A DNA stretch of 47,288 nt from an uncultured Clostridium sp. (GTDB lineage Bacteria > Bacillota > Clostridia > TANB77 > CAG-508): positions 1-47,288 of the forward strand of contig CAKNJL010000009.1 of assembly GCA_930982035.1 (NCBI GenBank), read 5' to 3'. Positions 12,001 to 24,900 of this stretch are shown here, piece by piece. How positions within the stretch are numbered: position 1 is the first letter of the stretch; every line of letters begins with the position of its first letter. Under the pieces are notes generated by a model that saw nothing but the letters and a program-made list of their open reading frames with translations, had not been told where the DNA came from and made no database searches. The position numbers and the translations under genes are program-made.

Positions 12001-15000
12001 CTATTCCTCGCTCTTTGAATTTTTTCTTTTTACAATTATTCCTGCTGTTATTCCTGCTATCACTATTATTGCTAATACAATTCCTATTGTCATGTAAATT
12101 ACTCCACCAGTTCTAATACTTATGATAACATCTGCTGAACTCATATCATTTTCTCCATTTGCATTATTTCCTGGTGTTGAATTACTATCATTTAATCCTA
12201 AATCATTGTAATCTTCATAAATTTCTGCATTGTTTCTTGACACTACGTTGTCTTCACCCATTGTTTTTGTTAATGTTAAAGTTACTGTTTTTGATTCTCC
12301 CGGATTTATGATTTCGTTTCCAAGAGCTGTTGTATATAATGAGTTATTGCTTTCATACCAGTCTTTATTTAATTCAGAGCTGAACTCTAAATCGTTTGGC
12401 ATATAATCTATAATGTTTCTAGCATATCCTGCAACTTCTCCAACATTTGTTACTATTATGCTGTATTCAACAATAACTGTTGAACCATTCATTTGTTTTG
12501 CGTCTAGTTCTATTTTTGCTGTATTTGTATTGCTATACTCTCTTACAGTTGTTCCTGCTGAGTTTTGCACTACTATTTTGCTTACATATTTATCTAATTT
12601 TAAATCAAAGTTTTGTAATTCTATTAAACCTATACTTATGTCTGAAACATTTGAATCAGTTATATTAATAATATCTGTTGATGCAACTTGTTGTCTTGCA
12701 TCTCCAATTAATAATTCATTTAAGCTTACATCTGAATTTTCAGTATCACTTACTCCTTCTGCTTTATATTTTGTTAAAGCATATTGATTTGTATCATATT
12801 CAAATATTGCTATATATCTTCCATTTTGAATATTATCTAATACATACATTCCATTTTGACCTGTAGTTGTTGATAATGAATTTCCTGAAGAATCTTTGAC
12901 TAATTGATTTGTATCTACATTTAATAGTTTTACCGTTATTTCTGATAATGATTGTTCTCCTGAATCTTTTTTACCATCTGCATTTGTATCAAACCATGCT
13001 GATCCACTTATCATATGGTCTCCATTTGCCACATCTCCAGTCTGACCTCCAGTTTGACCTCCTTCTTGACCTTGGTTATCTCCACCTGGATTATTATTTC
13101 CATTCTCTTCTATGTCAGCTTCTAATATATGACTGACTTCTGGAGTTTCTGCTACCACTACATCATCAGATACAACTGTTAAAGCTTTATTTGTAATTGT
13201 TTCTGCTGTTGTTCTTTCTCCATTATCAACTACTGTTTCTATTTTTATTTCCATTTCACTATTTGCTGGTATGTCATTTAATATAGCTATATAATTTGGA
13301 TATTCTTCTCCTTCTTCTATTTCTTGTTCTTTACCATTTACAGTTACATTTGTTACTGATAATTGATATGGAATTTCATCTTGTATTGTTATTCCAGATG
13401 TTTGCGCTGTTCCTGTATTTTTTACTTTGATTGTATAAGTTATATTATCTCCTGTTTTTACATATTTGCTTTCTGTATTTGATTCCATAGACATCTCTAT
13501 TTCAAAACTTTTTATTTCATCTTGCCATTGATTTGATCTATATTCTCTTCCACCTTCTTGTGCTACTACTGAGAAATCTATAATATCTGTTGTATTTTCT
13601 GGAATAGTTCCTATATTCATATAGTAAGCTAACACTTTAGTTTGTCCTGGCTCTAATGTTCCTATATTTATTTCATCACTATACTCTATATCTTCTCTAT
13701 TTACTGTACTTTCTGTTGGTTGTGTTTCGCTTTCTGTATTTGACTCAGATTGTTCTGTATTTGCTTCATCACTAAGATCTATATCTATTATGTCATCATC
13801 ATTAATTTCAATTGATTTCATTCCTGTTATTAATTCTAATGCTCCTACTTCTGTGTTATCTGATTTATTTGTTTTTACCATAACATTTTCCATTGTTTCT
13901 GATGATGTATTTTCTATTATTGCATAATATTTTATTGAACCTTGTTCATATACATCTGCCTCTCTATCTGTTACTCTTTTTACAACTGCACTTAAGTTTC
14001 CTGTAGCTGATTTAAGTGTACTTTCTTCACTTTCTGTTGATACATCCACATAATTTACTACTGCTTTATTTGTTAAAGCTGTACTATCTGCCGTATCTGA
14101 TTTAACCATAACTTCATATTCTACATATTTTGTCTCTCCTACTGCTAAACTATCTATTGTTGTTTCATAAGTAGTTGGGTTACCTTCTACTTCTTTATAA
14201 TATGAAGTTCCTGTATATTCATAGTGATTTACAGGTTCTACTAAAACTGTTCCTGTTGGTACATTTCCTGTTACTTTTGCATTTGTTACATCTACTGTTC
14301 CTGTGTTTGCAACTTGAACTATGTATTTTATAACTTCTCCATTTCTTACTATGCTTCCATTATTTACTTGTTCACCTGCTACTGTTGCAACTAATTTTGT
14401 TTCTAGTTTTGGTCCTACTCCTGTTTCCATTGATAATGTTGTTGCTTTTACTTGGCTTTCATTATTTGCTTGTGTTTTTGTATATGTTACTTCATATCCT
14501 TCTTTTGCTGTTTGGTTATATTCTAGATTTTCTGGTACTTCTACTGTATATGATCCTGAAACTGATGTACTAGAAGCCATACTATCCATTTTTATTAAGT
14601 ATTTACTTACTTCTTCTGGATTTGTTATTTCTTGTGTCCATCCATTCTCTGGATTGTCTAAATCCGTAGTAGCATTTTCATTTTCTGTATAGTAAACTGT
14701 ACCATTTTCTATATTGATTTCTTCTACTACTCTCATATCTATATTATTTTCTTCTGTTCTTGTTGGAAATGTTCCTAATATAGATACATTTTGAATATCT
14801 TCTCTATTATTGTTTATAACTTCGATGTCTATTGCCATTTGTTTACTGTCTGTCCCTCTTTCTAGTCTTACATCTTTTTCTTCATCTTGCCCTATTGTCT
14901 CTACATCTAGAGATTCTATTCTATTTATTGCTGTTACATCTTTTGGTGCTGTTATTTCTATATCTTTTGATGCTCTTCCTATTTCTTCTCCATTTGCATA

Positions 15001-16977
15001 AGCATTTGCTTTTTCATTTGTATATGTTAAATTGATTTTTTCAATATTTGCTATTGCTGTTCTACTAACATTTACTGTTGCATTTATTATTATGTTTGCA
15101 CCTTCAACTGATTGTGCTTTATATGAAGTTTGTTCACCTTCCATTTGGATTACTATGTTTCTTCCTTCTACATAATAGTTGGCAATCTTTAATTCTTCTT
15201 CATATAATAAATTTATACTATTTATTTGTATACTTTCTACTTGTTCAGGTAATTCAATTGTAAATGTTGGGTTTCTATATAAGTCTCTATCTTCACTGTC
15301 TGTTTTTAATACTAACTTCATTTCTATATCATTTGCTACTATTGTTGACATTGAGTTTCTGCTTATTTCAAATTTTGTTTCTGTTGCTGTTTCTTGTAAT
15401 CCCATTGATATTTCTATTTCTTTTTCTATTCCTCTTGTATATGTCTCTCCATTTATTACCATGTTTTCTTGTTCATAATTGTTATATCCATATACTATTT
15501 TTGTCGCAATATTACTTGCTGATTTTACTGTATTTATTGCAGATGCTCTTATTGTTTTTGTGTGATTAAATTCTATTGTTCCTTCTGCTATTGGTCTTGA
15601 TGTTCTTATTTCTATTGCTTTTGGTTCATTTCCTGTATAGTCTATTACTATATTTCCATTTGCATCTGCTTCTGTTGCATTTGTTATTGTTGAGATTAAT
15701 TCATTTCTTTCATTATATATTTCTATTCTTCCTTCTTGTCCAAATATACTATCAAAACTTGATTTGCTTAATGTTGTATTATTATAATATACATTTGCAT
15801 CTGTTTCTCCTTGTTCTGATATATATCTACTACTTTCTTCTCTTATTGAAATATATTCTTCGATATTTGCTAAGTTAACATCTAATGTTGTTTTACTTGT
15901 ATATTGTTTGTCTATACCTGAATATAGTTTTCCTTTATAGATGCTTTCATTTGAATTAATTGCACTTACATTTATTGTAGTATCTATTTCTTCATTTGAT
16001 AATGTTACTTTTCCACTTGCTGATGTTATTTCTTTATTATTATATAAAGTAACTTTTTCTTCTGAAGTTATTTCACTACCTTCTAAATCAACATCTGAAT
16101 CATATATGTATGTAAGTATTATGTTTTCTGTTCCTTGTTTTTTCCATAATACTGTATTTTTTTCTGTCTTGTCATTTTTTAGTGTTATTTCTACATATCC
16201 ATTTTCATATTTATAATCAAATGCTGACATTGTGTTTAGATTCACTTCTCTTAACACTTCTGGTGTTTTTCCATCTATTTCTGGGACTGCTATTTTTTCA
16301 TATATCTCTTTTATTGGATAATTATTTTCTTTTAATCCCATATTAATAGATAGTTGTATTACCCTTTTATCTTCTCCTGATATTTTTATCGCTTTATTTG
16401 TTACTACTGTTACACTATTTTCTACACTGTCAGCTGTATTTGTTTCTACTAGATTTAGCACTACATTTTTTACTGCATTTATTTCTATGTCTTTTTCTGT
16501 GCTATCTCTGTAAATTCCTGTTAGTGTAACATCACTTTTTGCTGATAGCATATTTAAATCAATATTATCATTTTCTATTGTTTTTGCTTTTAATTCAATC
16601 TCTGCTGTTGTTCCTGCATTTATTTGATTTAAATACACTTTGTTTCCTTCAATTCTGCTTACATATTCACTTTCAGAACTTGCAATATTAAAGTTTGAAT
16701 TTGTTAGTTCTACTTGTCCATTAAAAAATCCCTCTTTTTTCACACTTATAGACAAGTACAACGAAATATTTTGTGTACTTGAAGTTCTGTCTAAACTTGA
16801 TACTTTTTCTCCTTGGTCATTTTTAAAATATGCACTAAATTCTATATTTTTATTGTTTGTACTTATATCATCTACTGCATAACTTATGAGACTTGATCCT
16901 AAAAATATAAAATTAGTCATGGTTAGTGTTATTATTAGTAAAATAACTACACTAATTTTTAATCCCTTGTTTTTCAT
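12001..16977 (-). CDS. Giant surface protein with DUF11-like repeats, SdrD-like B domain and C-terminal TM anchor
   Basis: Signal peptide MKNKGLKISVVILL after GGAGGG ribosome-binding site; VTNAKVTGNVPTGT, ISGSAWFDTNADGKKDSGEQSL motifs; C-terminal TM helix plus KRKNSKSEE. Confidence 0.85.
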   Translation of the reverse strand: MKNKGLKISVVILLIITLTMTNFIFLGSSLISYAVDDISTNNKNIEFSAYFKNDQGEKVSSLDRTSSTQNISLYLSISVKKEGFFNGQVELTNSNFNIASSESEYVSRIEGNKVYLNQINAGTTAEIELKAKTIENDNIDLNMLSAKSDVTLTGIYRDSTEKDIEINAVKNVVLNLVETNTADSVENSVTVVTNKAIKISGEDKRVIQLSINMGLKENNYPIKEIYEKIAVPEIDGKTPEVLREVNLNTMSAFDYKYENGYVEITLKNDKTEKNTVLWKKQGTENIILTYIYDSDVDLEGSEITSEEKVTLYNNKEITSASGKVTLSNEEIDTTINVSAINSNESIYKGKLYSGIDKQYTSKTTLDVNLANIEEYISIREESSRYISEQGETDANVYYNNTTLSKSSFDSIFGQEGRIEIYNERNELISTITNATEADANGNIVIDYTGNEPKAIEIRTSRPIAEGTIEFNHTKTIRASAINTVKSASNIATKIVYGYNNYEQENMVINGETYTRGIEKEIEISMGLQETATETKFEISRNSMSTIVANDIEMKLVLKTDSEDRDLYRNPTFTIELPEQVESIQINSINLLYEEELKIANYYVEGRNIVIQMEGEQTSYKAQSVEGANIIINATVNVSRTAIANIEKINLTYTNEKANAYANGEEIGRASKDIEITAPKDVTAINRIESLDVETIGQDEEKDVRLERGTDSKQMAIDIEVINNNREDIQNVSILGTFPTRTEENNIDMRVVEEINIENGTVYYTENENATTDLDNPENGWTQEITNPEEVSKYLIKMDSMASSTSVSGSYTVEVPENLEYNQTAKEGYEVTYTKTQANNESQVKATTLSMETGVGPKLETKLVATVAGEQVNNGSIVRNGEVIKYIVQVANTGTVDVTNAKVTGNVPTGTVLVEPVNHYEYTGTSYYKEVEGNPTTYETTIDSLAVGETKYVEYEVMVKSDTADSTALTNKAVVNYVDVSTESEESTLKSATGNLSAVVKRVTDREADVYEQGSIKYYAIIENTSSETMENVMVKTNKSDNTEVGALELITGMKSIEINDDDIIDIDLSDEANTEQSESNTESETQPTESTVNREDIEYSDEINIGTLEPGQTKVLAYYMNIGTIPENTTDIIDFSVVAQEGGREYRSNQWQDEIKSFEIEMSMESNTESKYVKTGDNITYTIKVKNTGTAQTSGITIQDEIPYQLSVTNVTVNGKEQEIEEGEEYPNYIAILNDIPANSEMEIKIETVVDNGERTTAETITNKALTVVSDDVVVAETPEVSHILEADIEENGNNNPGGDNQGQEGGQTGGQTGDVANGDHMISGSAWFDTNADGKKDSGEQSLSEITVKLLNVDTNQLVKDSSGNSLSTTTGQNGMYVLDNIQNGRYIAIFEYDTNQYALTKYKAEGVSDTENSDVSLNELLIGDARQQVASTDIINITDSNVSDISIGLIELQNFDLKLDKYVSKIVVQNSAGTTVREYSNTNTAKIELDAKQMNGSTVIVEYSIIVTNVGEVAGYARNIIDYMPNDLEFSSELNKDWYESNNSLYTTALGNEIINPGESKTVTLTLTKTMGEDNVVSRNNAEIYEDYNDLGLNDSNSTPGNNANGENDMSSADVIISIRTGGVIYMTIGIVLAIIVIAGITAGIIVKRKNSKSEE

Positions 16978-17060
16978 ATTTGCACCCTCCTTTGATATCA
17001 ATTTTGAGCTTAATCACACATTTTCAGCATTTTAATTTTTTATAATCATACCTAATTACT

Positions 17061-17089
17061 ATTATACCTTTTTTTTATTGATTTTTCAA
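17061..17089 (-). promoter_or_regulatory. sigma-A type promoter upstream of the 12001-16977 gene
   Basis: Minus strand TTGAAA-17 bp-TATAAT (TTGAAAAATCAATAAAAAAAAGGTATAAT). Confidence 0.65.
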
Positions 17090-17315
17090 GCTTTTTCGTG
17101 CTTTTTTTCTAAGAAATGGTATTAAATATCTATTTTTATGAACTATAGCGTGCTTAAAAGTTACATAATATTGTTTTTTTTGATATCCTCTTAATATACA
17201 TTCCTTAACATCTACGTGCAGGAGTTCCATATGTAGGTATTCAAAAACTGTCCATACTTGTTTAAAAGAGGACATAGATTTTGAAAGTCACCTCAAAACC
17301 TACCTCCCCTTAATT

Positions 17316-20300
17316 TCATTTATTTAATATTTTTTTCTTAATGAATATTATTCCTCCTATCAATACTACAAATGCTGTTAATGTAATTACTATTGGTAGT
17401 GTGTAATTTCTATTTTCACCTGTATTTGGAGTTATTGTTAATGTTTCTGCTATGTCATCATCAATTTCATCTGTTGTTATATCTCCTCCTAAACTTGGTT
17501 CATAGTTTCCTGGATTTATATATTCTTCTATATCTGATCCACCATTTTTCTTAATTTCTACTATTTCCAATTCGTTATTTAGTTCTATATCTTGTGACGA
17601 TGATAATATTTTAGAAACATTTAGATTTATTGTTCTTTCACTTCCTGGTGCTAATGCTTCACTTTCCTCACTACAATAGTCTGAATATAGTTTTTGTGAT
17701 TTTTTGAAACCTTGTGATTTTAGTACATCTTCTATCAATGTAAATGCTATTTTAGGATCACTAATATCTTCTTTATCTATTCCCACATCCTCTTCTGCTT
17801 TTACTTGCCAAATAGATTTATTGCTTTCATCTTTATTTTTAGCATCTTCAAATCCCCAATCATCATCTAGATAATCTACAATTTTTGATGGTATTATTTT
17901 TACTATTGAATTTTCATCAGATGTTTCATCTTTACCAAAGTTATAGAAGTTTTCGTCTACATAGTCTAATTCACTTAAGTTCCTTATTACAATATCATAT
18001 GTTAATTCTACTCTTGCTCCTTGTATTAATTCACTATCCATTTCAAACCTTAAAAGTCCATTCTTTGGTGTTGTTATAGATGATGGTTCCATATATGTTG
18101 CTCCTGTTTTTGTTCCTTCTAATACTCTTTTTCCATCTTTTTCTACTACTTTTAAATCTGCTAATACTCTACTATTGGCTAATGTTATTTTCATAGATGA
18201 TATTCTTTTTTCTATTCCATAACTTTGTTTTGCTCTTCTAATAACACCAAAGTCTACATTTTCAACTAGATTTGTATATCTATCTACTATTTCTGTACTA
18301 TTTTCATCTACTGGCTTTGTTTCTCCTATTTTATATTCAACATCTATATTCATTACCGGTGTTGTAGAATCCATTGTTGTTATGTTTTCATAATTTTCTC
18401 CTCTATCTGTTGTACTATTTATTGTTTTAAAATCATTATCTATATCTAATCTTGTATCATAATCATCTATTGCATCTGTGTATCTTGTACCTGAATCTAC
18501 ATCATACCAGTTTTTATTTGGCTCATTTCCATCAACACCTACATAATTTTCTAAATATCTATCATAATCATATATTGTTCCTTTGTAATTTTGAACTGTA
18601 ACTTTTTCTGTTTTTGTTTCTGTATCATTTATTTTTAGTTCATATTCTTGTCCACCCCATGTATATGTTAATGTATAATCACCTGGAACATATCCTACTA
18701 AGAAAAATTCTCCTTTTTGTAATTCTTTTGTGTATATCCTTTCCTCTTCTTCTGTTCCATCAACCGGCGTTGGTGTAACTACCACTCTTGTTCCTGCTGG
18801 TAATTCACTAGAGAAGTCTGTTTCTTCATTCGTTTCTGTTAAGTTATTTTCATTTACATATAACCTTTCAAATCTATCTTCTATCAACTCTCCTCCTGCA
18901 TTATAATACTGTAGTCTAAATTTATATGTCCCTGAATCACTTACAGTTTTTGTTTCATATATTACCCCTTTATTTTCATCTTCTACTTGTTCTTCAAATT
19001 TAACATCTATTCCACTTAATGTATTTTCTCCAGGATTGTAAATTCCATCACCTTCTCTTACTTGACCTGTCATAACACCACTTGTATCAATTCCTTCTGC
19101 AGGTTGCAATGCCTCATCCACGAATACTGTTCCTTGCATCTCTCTTGCATTTGCTACTTCTAACAATAATGTTGGACTTACATCAGAATCATCTTCTACT
19201 GTTGATTCATCTGTTGGACTTGCATTTCCTGGGTTAGAGTCAATATCTACACCTGCATATGGTTTTCCGTCTTTTATTGATGAATATGATGCTATCTCTA
19301 CAAAGTTGTCTAAGTTTTCTCTACCATTTAATATATCAATTACTGCTTCTCTGTTTAAATGGAATTGTACATAAATTGATTTGTCTTGTCCTGTACCTAT
19401 TGTACCTAAATCTGGCTCTATTATAAGTTTAGTATAATTACCATTATTATAACTTGTGTCTACTCTATATTGACTTGTATTAAGTTTGTCTTTGGTATTT
19501 GAACCATCTGCCTCTAATTCTTTGCCTATATCAACTAATTCATAGTTTTTGTCATAGTATTCATATATTCTGTTTGGCTGTGTTTCTACTACTGATGATT
19601 GATTTTTTATCATTATTCTATATGTTATATACACTTGCAATTCTTTGCTTGCATCATCAGTATTTGTATATTCATAATCAGATCTATAAATTGCTCTTTT
19701 GTATTTTGTTTTATATGAGTTTTCAAATTTAACTCCAACATTGAATCCTGATGTATCTTCATTATTAGTAGCATTTATTCTTTGACTATAATCATATACA
19801 TGATTTCTTCCATTAATTGATAATCTTACACTTTGTATATCTTTTACAACTGATAAATCTGGTTGAGTTCTTTCGTATACACCAAAGTTTATATTTTGGA
19901 TAATATCTACTCCTGCTCCCGGATTTGGTAATGTATAGTTTGCTGATGTTGTATCTGATAGTATATGATAATTTCCTTTATTATTTATTGTTACTGTTGT
20001 TGAATTTTCTGTTGTTGTTACATTATTCAATATTGAATTATGGTTCTGTTTTGTATATGTTAAGCTTTGTGATCTATTTCCATTAGCATCTAATGTATAT
20101 CCTGTATTATCTCCATTTCCTTCTATTGTCGAAAAGTTTGCATTAAATGGGTCTCTTCTGCTTGAGCCTTCTGCTGCTTTTGAACCATTGCTTGCGGCAT
20201 TTGGTGTTACACATTGATACTGTAATCCATCATAATCAAATTCTACATATAAATTAGGCAAATCTGTTCTTCTAACAACAAACTGATATGATATATATTG

Positions 20301-21950
20301 ATTAGTATCTGGATCTATCCTTACACTTGATGTTGCAGTTGTGCCTCTTCCTTCATTATTAAAGTTGGCATTTGTCTTATGTTTTAACGTTATGTCCACA
20401 TTATTCAGGTATCTGTCATTTGTGCCATTATTGTACACATTATCTCTTGTTGTTTCCTTGCCGTCACTGCCACGGTCTACCCAGACGTAACCAGTTATTT
20501 TTATGAAGACTTTTTTATTTTTTATAGTTACTCCAGCATTATTTCCATTAACATTTGCTTTAGTTTCATTATTAGGTGATTTTGGTACTTCATATTGCCA
20601 ATTATTTCCCACTCCTACTTCTACTATTGTATAATTACCATCATACATCTTAGGTAATACAATTTGTCCATTTCCATCTGTTGTTAATACCGCATTTCCT
20701 GTTGTTGAAAAAGTTGGCATTGAATTATTAGTTCTTGGATCTGATGCTAACCATAAATTGTTACCATATCTTATTTTAAATTGCATACCTGGTAATCTTT
20801 TACTTGTATCATCAGCATCAACTTTTGTTATTGTTAGAGCTGGTGTTGAGAATGTAAGTGTTGCTGTTTGTCTTAATCTTTGTTTAACTACTCTGGATAT
20901 ATATATTCTTAATTGGTCTCTATCTTTACATCTCATTTGCCACCATTCTGCAACTATATTGTCTCTGTCTTGTGTAATTGTAATAGTTCCTGTGCCATTT
21001 AGTGCTCCTGCTGACACTTTAATATAAAATGTACCTCCACTTACAAAATTGATACGATTACCATTATAATCACATACCGTATAAGCTACTCCGCCATTTA
21101 GACTCATTGATGTATCTGCATAAGCATTTTCATTAAATACTGCATAAAATGGTCCTATTATATAAGAGCTACCATCTCCTGAAAGTCTCCATTGAAAATC
21201 ATCTTTTTTTTGAAACTGTAAAGCTTTACGACTGTTAAGATACGCATTATATCTACTTGCTGCATCATAAATATCTTTAGCAACTTTCATATCTGCCCAT
21301 GCTCCCAAACCAGACTCTCCCCAGCGATCTATATCCTTTTGTGATAATGGTTCTCCTGGGAATTCATTTGGATAACTTCCATCCATATATGCTTTCCATA
21401 AAGCTCCTTGTGCACCATTATTTTTTCTAATTTCATTACTACCATTAGGATTTTGTGTTGATGCACACATAAGTATATATGCTATTTTTCCAGAATTTGC
21501 TGTTTCCCCCTTATTTATTTGATTTGCATCTCCATTAACAGATGTCATATTACGTCTTTGATGTCTACCATTAACTTGTATATTCCATTTTATTACTGGT
21601 ATATCATCATTTACTCCAGCTTCTTCGCTAGATTTAATATTATGTTCTAGGCAAAGTACTCCTGGATCTTCATCAAGTCTTGGCCAATAATATTTTCTTC
21701 CATTTGGATTCCATCCCCATTTAGTGTTATTCTTCGCATGATGAATACTAAATTTATTTAAATTTAATATATTATTTCCTGTTAATTCAATATTTTCACT
21801 AAATCCTCCATTATTAATAATGATCTGTTTACTTATTTCATATTCACTACTATAAGTTGCATTTTCTACTGCTGATGATGTTGTTTGTATAAAGAAGCTT
21901 ATTGAAATCATAAATAATATGCTAAAAAGTAATTTTTTTATTTTGCTCAT
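17316..21950 (-). CDS. Thioester-domain / Cna-B repeat surface protein with LPXTG-like (TPNTG) sorting signal
   Basis: Start MSKIKKLLF after GAAAGGAGG; VLCLEHN and NGAQGALWKAYMDG (TQXA/thioester-like); Cna-B/SdrD repeats; ITPNTGENRN-TM-KKKILNK. Confidence 0.87.
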   Translation of the reverse strand: MSKIKKLLFSILFMISISFFIQTTSSAVENATYSSEYEISKQIIINNGGFSENIELTGNNILNLNKFSIHHAKNNTKWGWNPNGRKYYWPRLDEDPGVLCLEHNIKSSEEAGVNDDIPVIKWNIQVNGRHQRRNMTSVNGDANQINKGETANSGKIAYILMCASTQNPNGSNEIRKNNGAQGALWKAYMDGSYPNEFPGEPLSQKDIDRWGESGLGAWADMKVAKDIYDAASRYNAYLNSRKALQFQKKDDFQWRLSGDGSSYIIGPFYAVFNENAYADTSMSLNGGVAYTVCDYNGNRINFVSGGTFYIKVSAGALNGTGTITITQDRDNIVAEWWQMRCKDRDQLRIYISRVVKQRLRQTATLTFSTPALTITKVDADDTSKRLPGMQFKIRYGNNLWLASDPRTNNSMPTFSTTGNAVLTTDGNGQIVLPKMYDGNYTIVEVGVGNNWQYEVPKSPNNETKANVNGNNAGVTIKNKKVFIKITGYVWVDRGSDGKETTRDNVYNNGTNDRYLNNVDITLKHKTNANFNNEGRGTTATSSVRIDPDTNQYISYQFVVRRTDLPNLYVEFDYDGLQYQCVTPNAASNGSKAAEGSSRRDPFNANFSTIEGNGDNTGYTLDANGNRSQSLTYTKQNHNSILNNVTTTENSTTVTINNKGNYHILSDTTSANYTLPNPGAGVDIIQNINFGVYERTQPDLSVVKDIQSVRLSINGRNHVYDYSQRINATNNEDTSGFNVGVKFENSYKTKYKRAIYRSDYEYTNTDDASKELQVYITYRIMIKNQSSVVETQPNRIYEYYDKNYELVDIGKELEADGSNTKDKLNTSQYRVDTSYNNGNYTKLIIEPDLGTIGTGQDKSIYVQFHLNREAVIDILNGRENLDNFVEIASYSSIKDGKPYAGVDIDSNPGNASPTDESTVEDDSDVSPTLLLEVANAREMQGTVFVDEALQPAEGIDTSGVMTGQVREGDGIYNPGENTLSGIDVKFEEQVEDENKGVIYETKTVSDSGTYKFRLQYYNAGGELIEDRFERLYVNENNLTETNEETDFSSELPAGTRVVVTPTPVDGTEEEERIYTKELQKGEFFLVGYVPGDYTLTYTWGGQEYELKINDTETKTEKVTVQNYKGTIYDYDRYLENYVGVDGNEPNKNWYDVDSGTRYTDAIDDYDTRLDIDNDFKTINSTTDRGENYENITTMDSTTPVMNIDVEYKIGETKPVDENSTEIVDRYTNLVENVDFGVIRRAKQSYGIEKRISSMKITLANSRVLADLKVVEKDGKRVLEGTKTGATYMEPSSITTPKNGLLRFEMDSELIQGARVELTYDIVIRNLSELDYVDENFYNFGKDETSDENSIVKIIPSKIVDYLDDDWGFEDAKNKDESNKSIWQVKAEEDVGIDKEDISDPKIAFTLIEDVLKSQGFKKSQKLYSDYCSEESEALAPGSERTINLNVSKILSSSQDIELNNELEIVEIKKNGGSDIEEYINPGNYEPSLGGDITTDEIDDDIAETLTITPNTGENRNYTLPIVITLTAFVVLIGGIIFIKKKILNK

Positions 21951-21952
21951 GT

Positions 21953-24900
21953 TTACCTCCTTTCTTTTGTTTTTAATACTTTTTCTCTTATTAGATATAT
22001 TCCTATTCCTAACATTGCTATTATTGTTATAATTAAACATGTATATAGGATTGCTCTACCTGTACCCACACTTATAATAACACTTACTGTCGAAATATCA
22101 TCCTCATTTGTATTTTTATTTCCAGGTGTTGAATCTATATCTTCTATTAAATTATCATTAGAATCTTCCATTATTTCTGCTGTATTCGTAACAGTTCCTA
22201 AATTATCTTCATTAAGAGTTTTAGTTAAAACTAAATCTAGTGTTTTAGTTTCTCCTGGATTTATAATTTCTTCTGCTAAACTACAGTTTACTAATTGTCC
22301 ATTTTCTAATACCCAATCTTTATTTAATTGTGCATTAAAATTCAAATCTGAAGAAAGATAATCTACTACTCTATTAGCATATCCTGCTACTTCTCCTTCA
22401 TTAGTTACACTGATTTTATATTCTATTGTCACTGTTGAATTGTTAATTGTTTTTCTATCAACTTCTATTTTGGCAAAATCTGTATTATTATATCCGTATT
22501 TTTTTGTTGTACCATTACCTTGAACCGTAATAGCACTAATATATTTGTTTAGTCTTAAATCAAACTTATTACTTTCCACTAATCCTATATTTATATCAGT
22601 TATATCATTATTAGTTATTTGAATATTATCTGTTGTTGCAACTGTTACTCCATTTAAACTTGCTGTTATTACATCTGAGTTCAGCTCTTCTGTAACTCCA
22701 GATTTTTTATATTCTGTAAGTTCATAATTTCTATTATCATATCTAAATATAGCTATATAATTTCCTTGTGGCAAATTACTTAATGTGTATTTTCCATCAC
22801 TTCCCGTGGTACCTATAACATCATTTCCATTATTATCTTTAGCCATATTACCGTCTGTATCATATAATTCTACAGTCATTCCTTGTAAAGTATTTTCTTG
22901 ATTATCCATTTCTCCATTTCTATTTTGGTCAATCCATGCTGTTCCTGATATATTATAATTTTCATTGTTCTCTCCTGGATTTTCTCCTGGTTCTTCACCT
23001 GGATTTTCTCCTGGATTTTCTCCAGATCCATTATTTTTTCTTCTTATAATGTTAGTTATTTCATTAGATTCTATTTCTCCTATTACAGGATTGCTTAATG
23101 TCGCTTTATTCTTAATTTCTAATTCATCAACTCCTTGATCTAATACATCTGCTTTAACTTTTGCCGTGATTACCATTGTTTCTCCTGGCTCTAAAACTTC
23201 CTGAACACTTATAGTATTAGACTCTAATTCTTTAGTTTCTCCATTTATTGTATAAGAACAACTAACTAAGAATACTCCTGTTGGCAATTCATCCATTACA
23301 AGTACACTTGCACTTAATAATTTATTCACATTTTCAACTGTTATTATATATTCAAATTCATCTTCTTCATATAAATATTTATCAGTTAAATTTGTTGATA
23401 ATGTTATTGTGCATTTCTCTTCACTTATTTGTGTAATCTCTTCTACATTAGAATAATATGTTTCTGTATTATTCACTTGTACTGATACACTATTTTTTAC
23501 TATTTTTATTGTATCTTCACCTTGAATTGCATTTAATTTTATTAGCAAATAAACTGCTGTCTCTTCTCCAGCTTCCAAATCTCCTACTTTCCAAGTTACC
23601 ACTTGATTATTAGCATCATACTCTGCTTTTTGTACATTTTCCTCTTCCATTTCTTCTTCATCTTCACTCACATACCAATATTTAGATTCGTCATTCCATA
23701 ACATGTCTCCCCCGTCTATATAACTTGTACCTTCTGGAATATTATTTTTTATTACTAAATTTTGTAACTTTTCATTAGTAATATTCTTTAGAACTATCTT
23801 ATAATAAATTTCACTATCTTTTCCATATGCTGATGATGCATTTGCTGCTGTTACCATATCAATTTGAAGTTTACTTCCTTTTATTGTATTTTCTACTAAA
23901 TTTGATTCATAAGTTACATTATTTGCTATTACTCTTGCTTTTGTTCCTACAGTTTTTCCTATGTTTTCTTCATTTTCTCTTACTCTTGTGAAATAATATA
24001 CGTCTATCTCTTCTCCTGCTTCTAATGTTTCTAATGTTGTAGAAAACTTTGTTATATTTTCATTTGCTTCATAACCATTTTGAAAACCGAAATCACATGT
24101 AGCATCTGCATACACCAATTCTGCTGGTATATCATCCTCTACTTTTATATTTGAAATCGCTTGATCTGTATTATTTTTTACTGTTATAGTATATTTTTGT
24201 ACTTGTGTTTCATAAATATCTGCACCATTTCCTGATGACACTCTTTTAGTTACAGTAATTGGGTCGTCTGTTGCTTGTGGTTCTACCTCTGCTGTTGGAG
24301 TTGCTCCGACTTGTTGTTCTTCCTTATTTTCTTCTTTTACAATATAATTTAAAGTTGTTTCACTTATACCATTATTATCATATTGAACGTTTTGCTCATT
24401 ACTATATTTCATAACAATATTGCTACTAGCATTTTGCTCCATATTATCAACTGTTACATTACAATTTACAACTATATTAGCACCTTCTACTAACCCAGTT
24501 TCCGTATGTTTTGTTTGTTCTCCTGCTAGTTGCACTTTTATTACTTTCATTCCTTGTTCATTTTGATATACTTCTTCTGATTGTTTTGCTAATTCTGTTC
24601 CATATAATATGTTTACACTATTTATTGTTACATCTTTAACTTCTTGTGGAAATGCTATTTCTATTGTTGGATTTTTGTATAAGTCATATTTATTTTCATT
24701 TGTTACTAGAGTTGCTTTTAATTCTACATTTTCATTTTTTGTTCCTGCTGTTAATTGACTATTATTTAATTCTAATTTTGCTTTTGTTTGTGTATCTTGT
24801 AAGCTTATATTTGATTCAATATTTCTTCCTTTTATATTTCCTGTTTGTTGTAAAGTTCCTTTTACAACTATATTGTTAAACATTTTTAATGTTTCTCTAT

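Noticed and set aside
17075-17275. 66-aa minus-strand ORF MSSFKQVWTVFEYLHMELLHVDV...
   Set aside because: Overlaps the likely -35/-10 promoter of the next gene; no recognised family and no clear start signal. May be a leader region; left uncalled.
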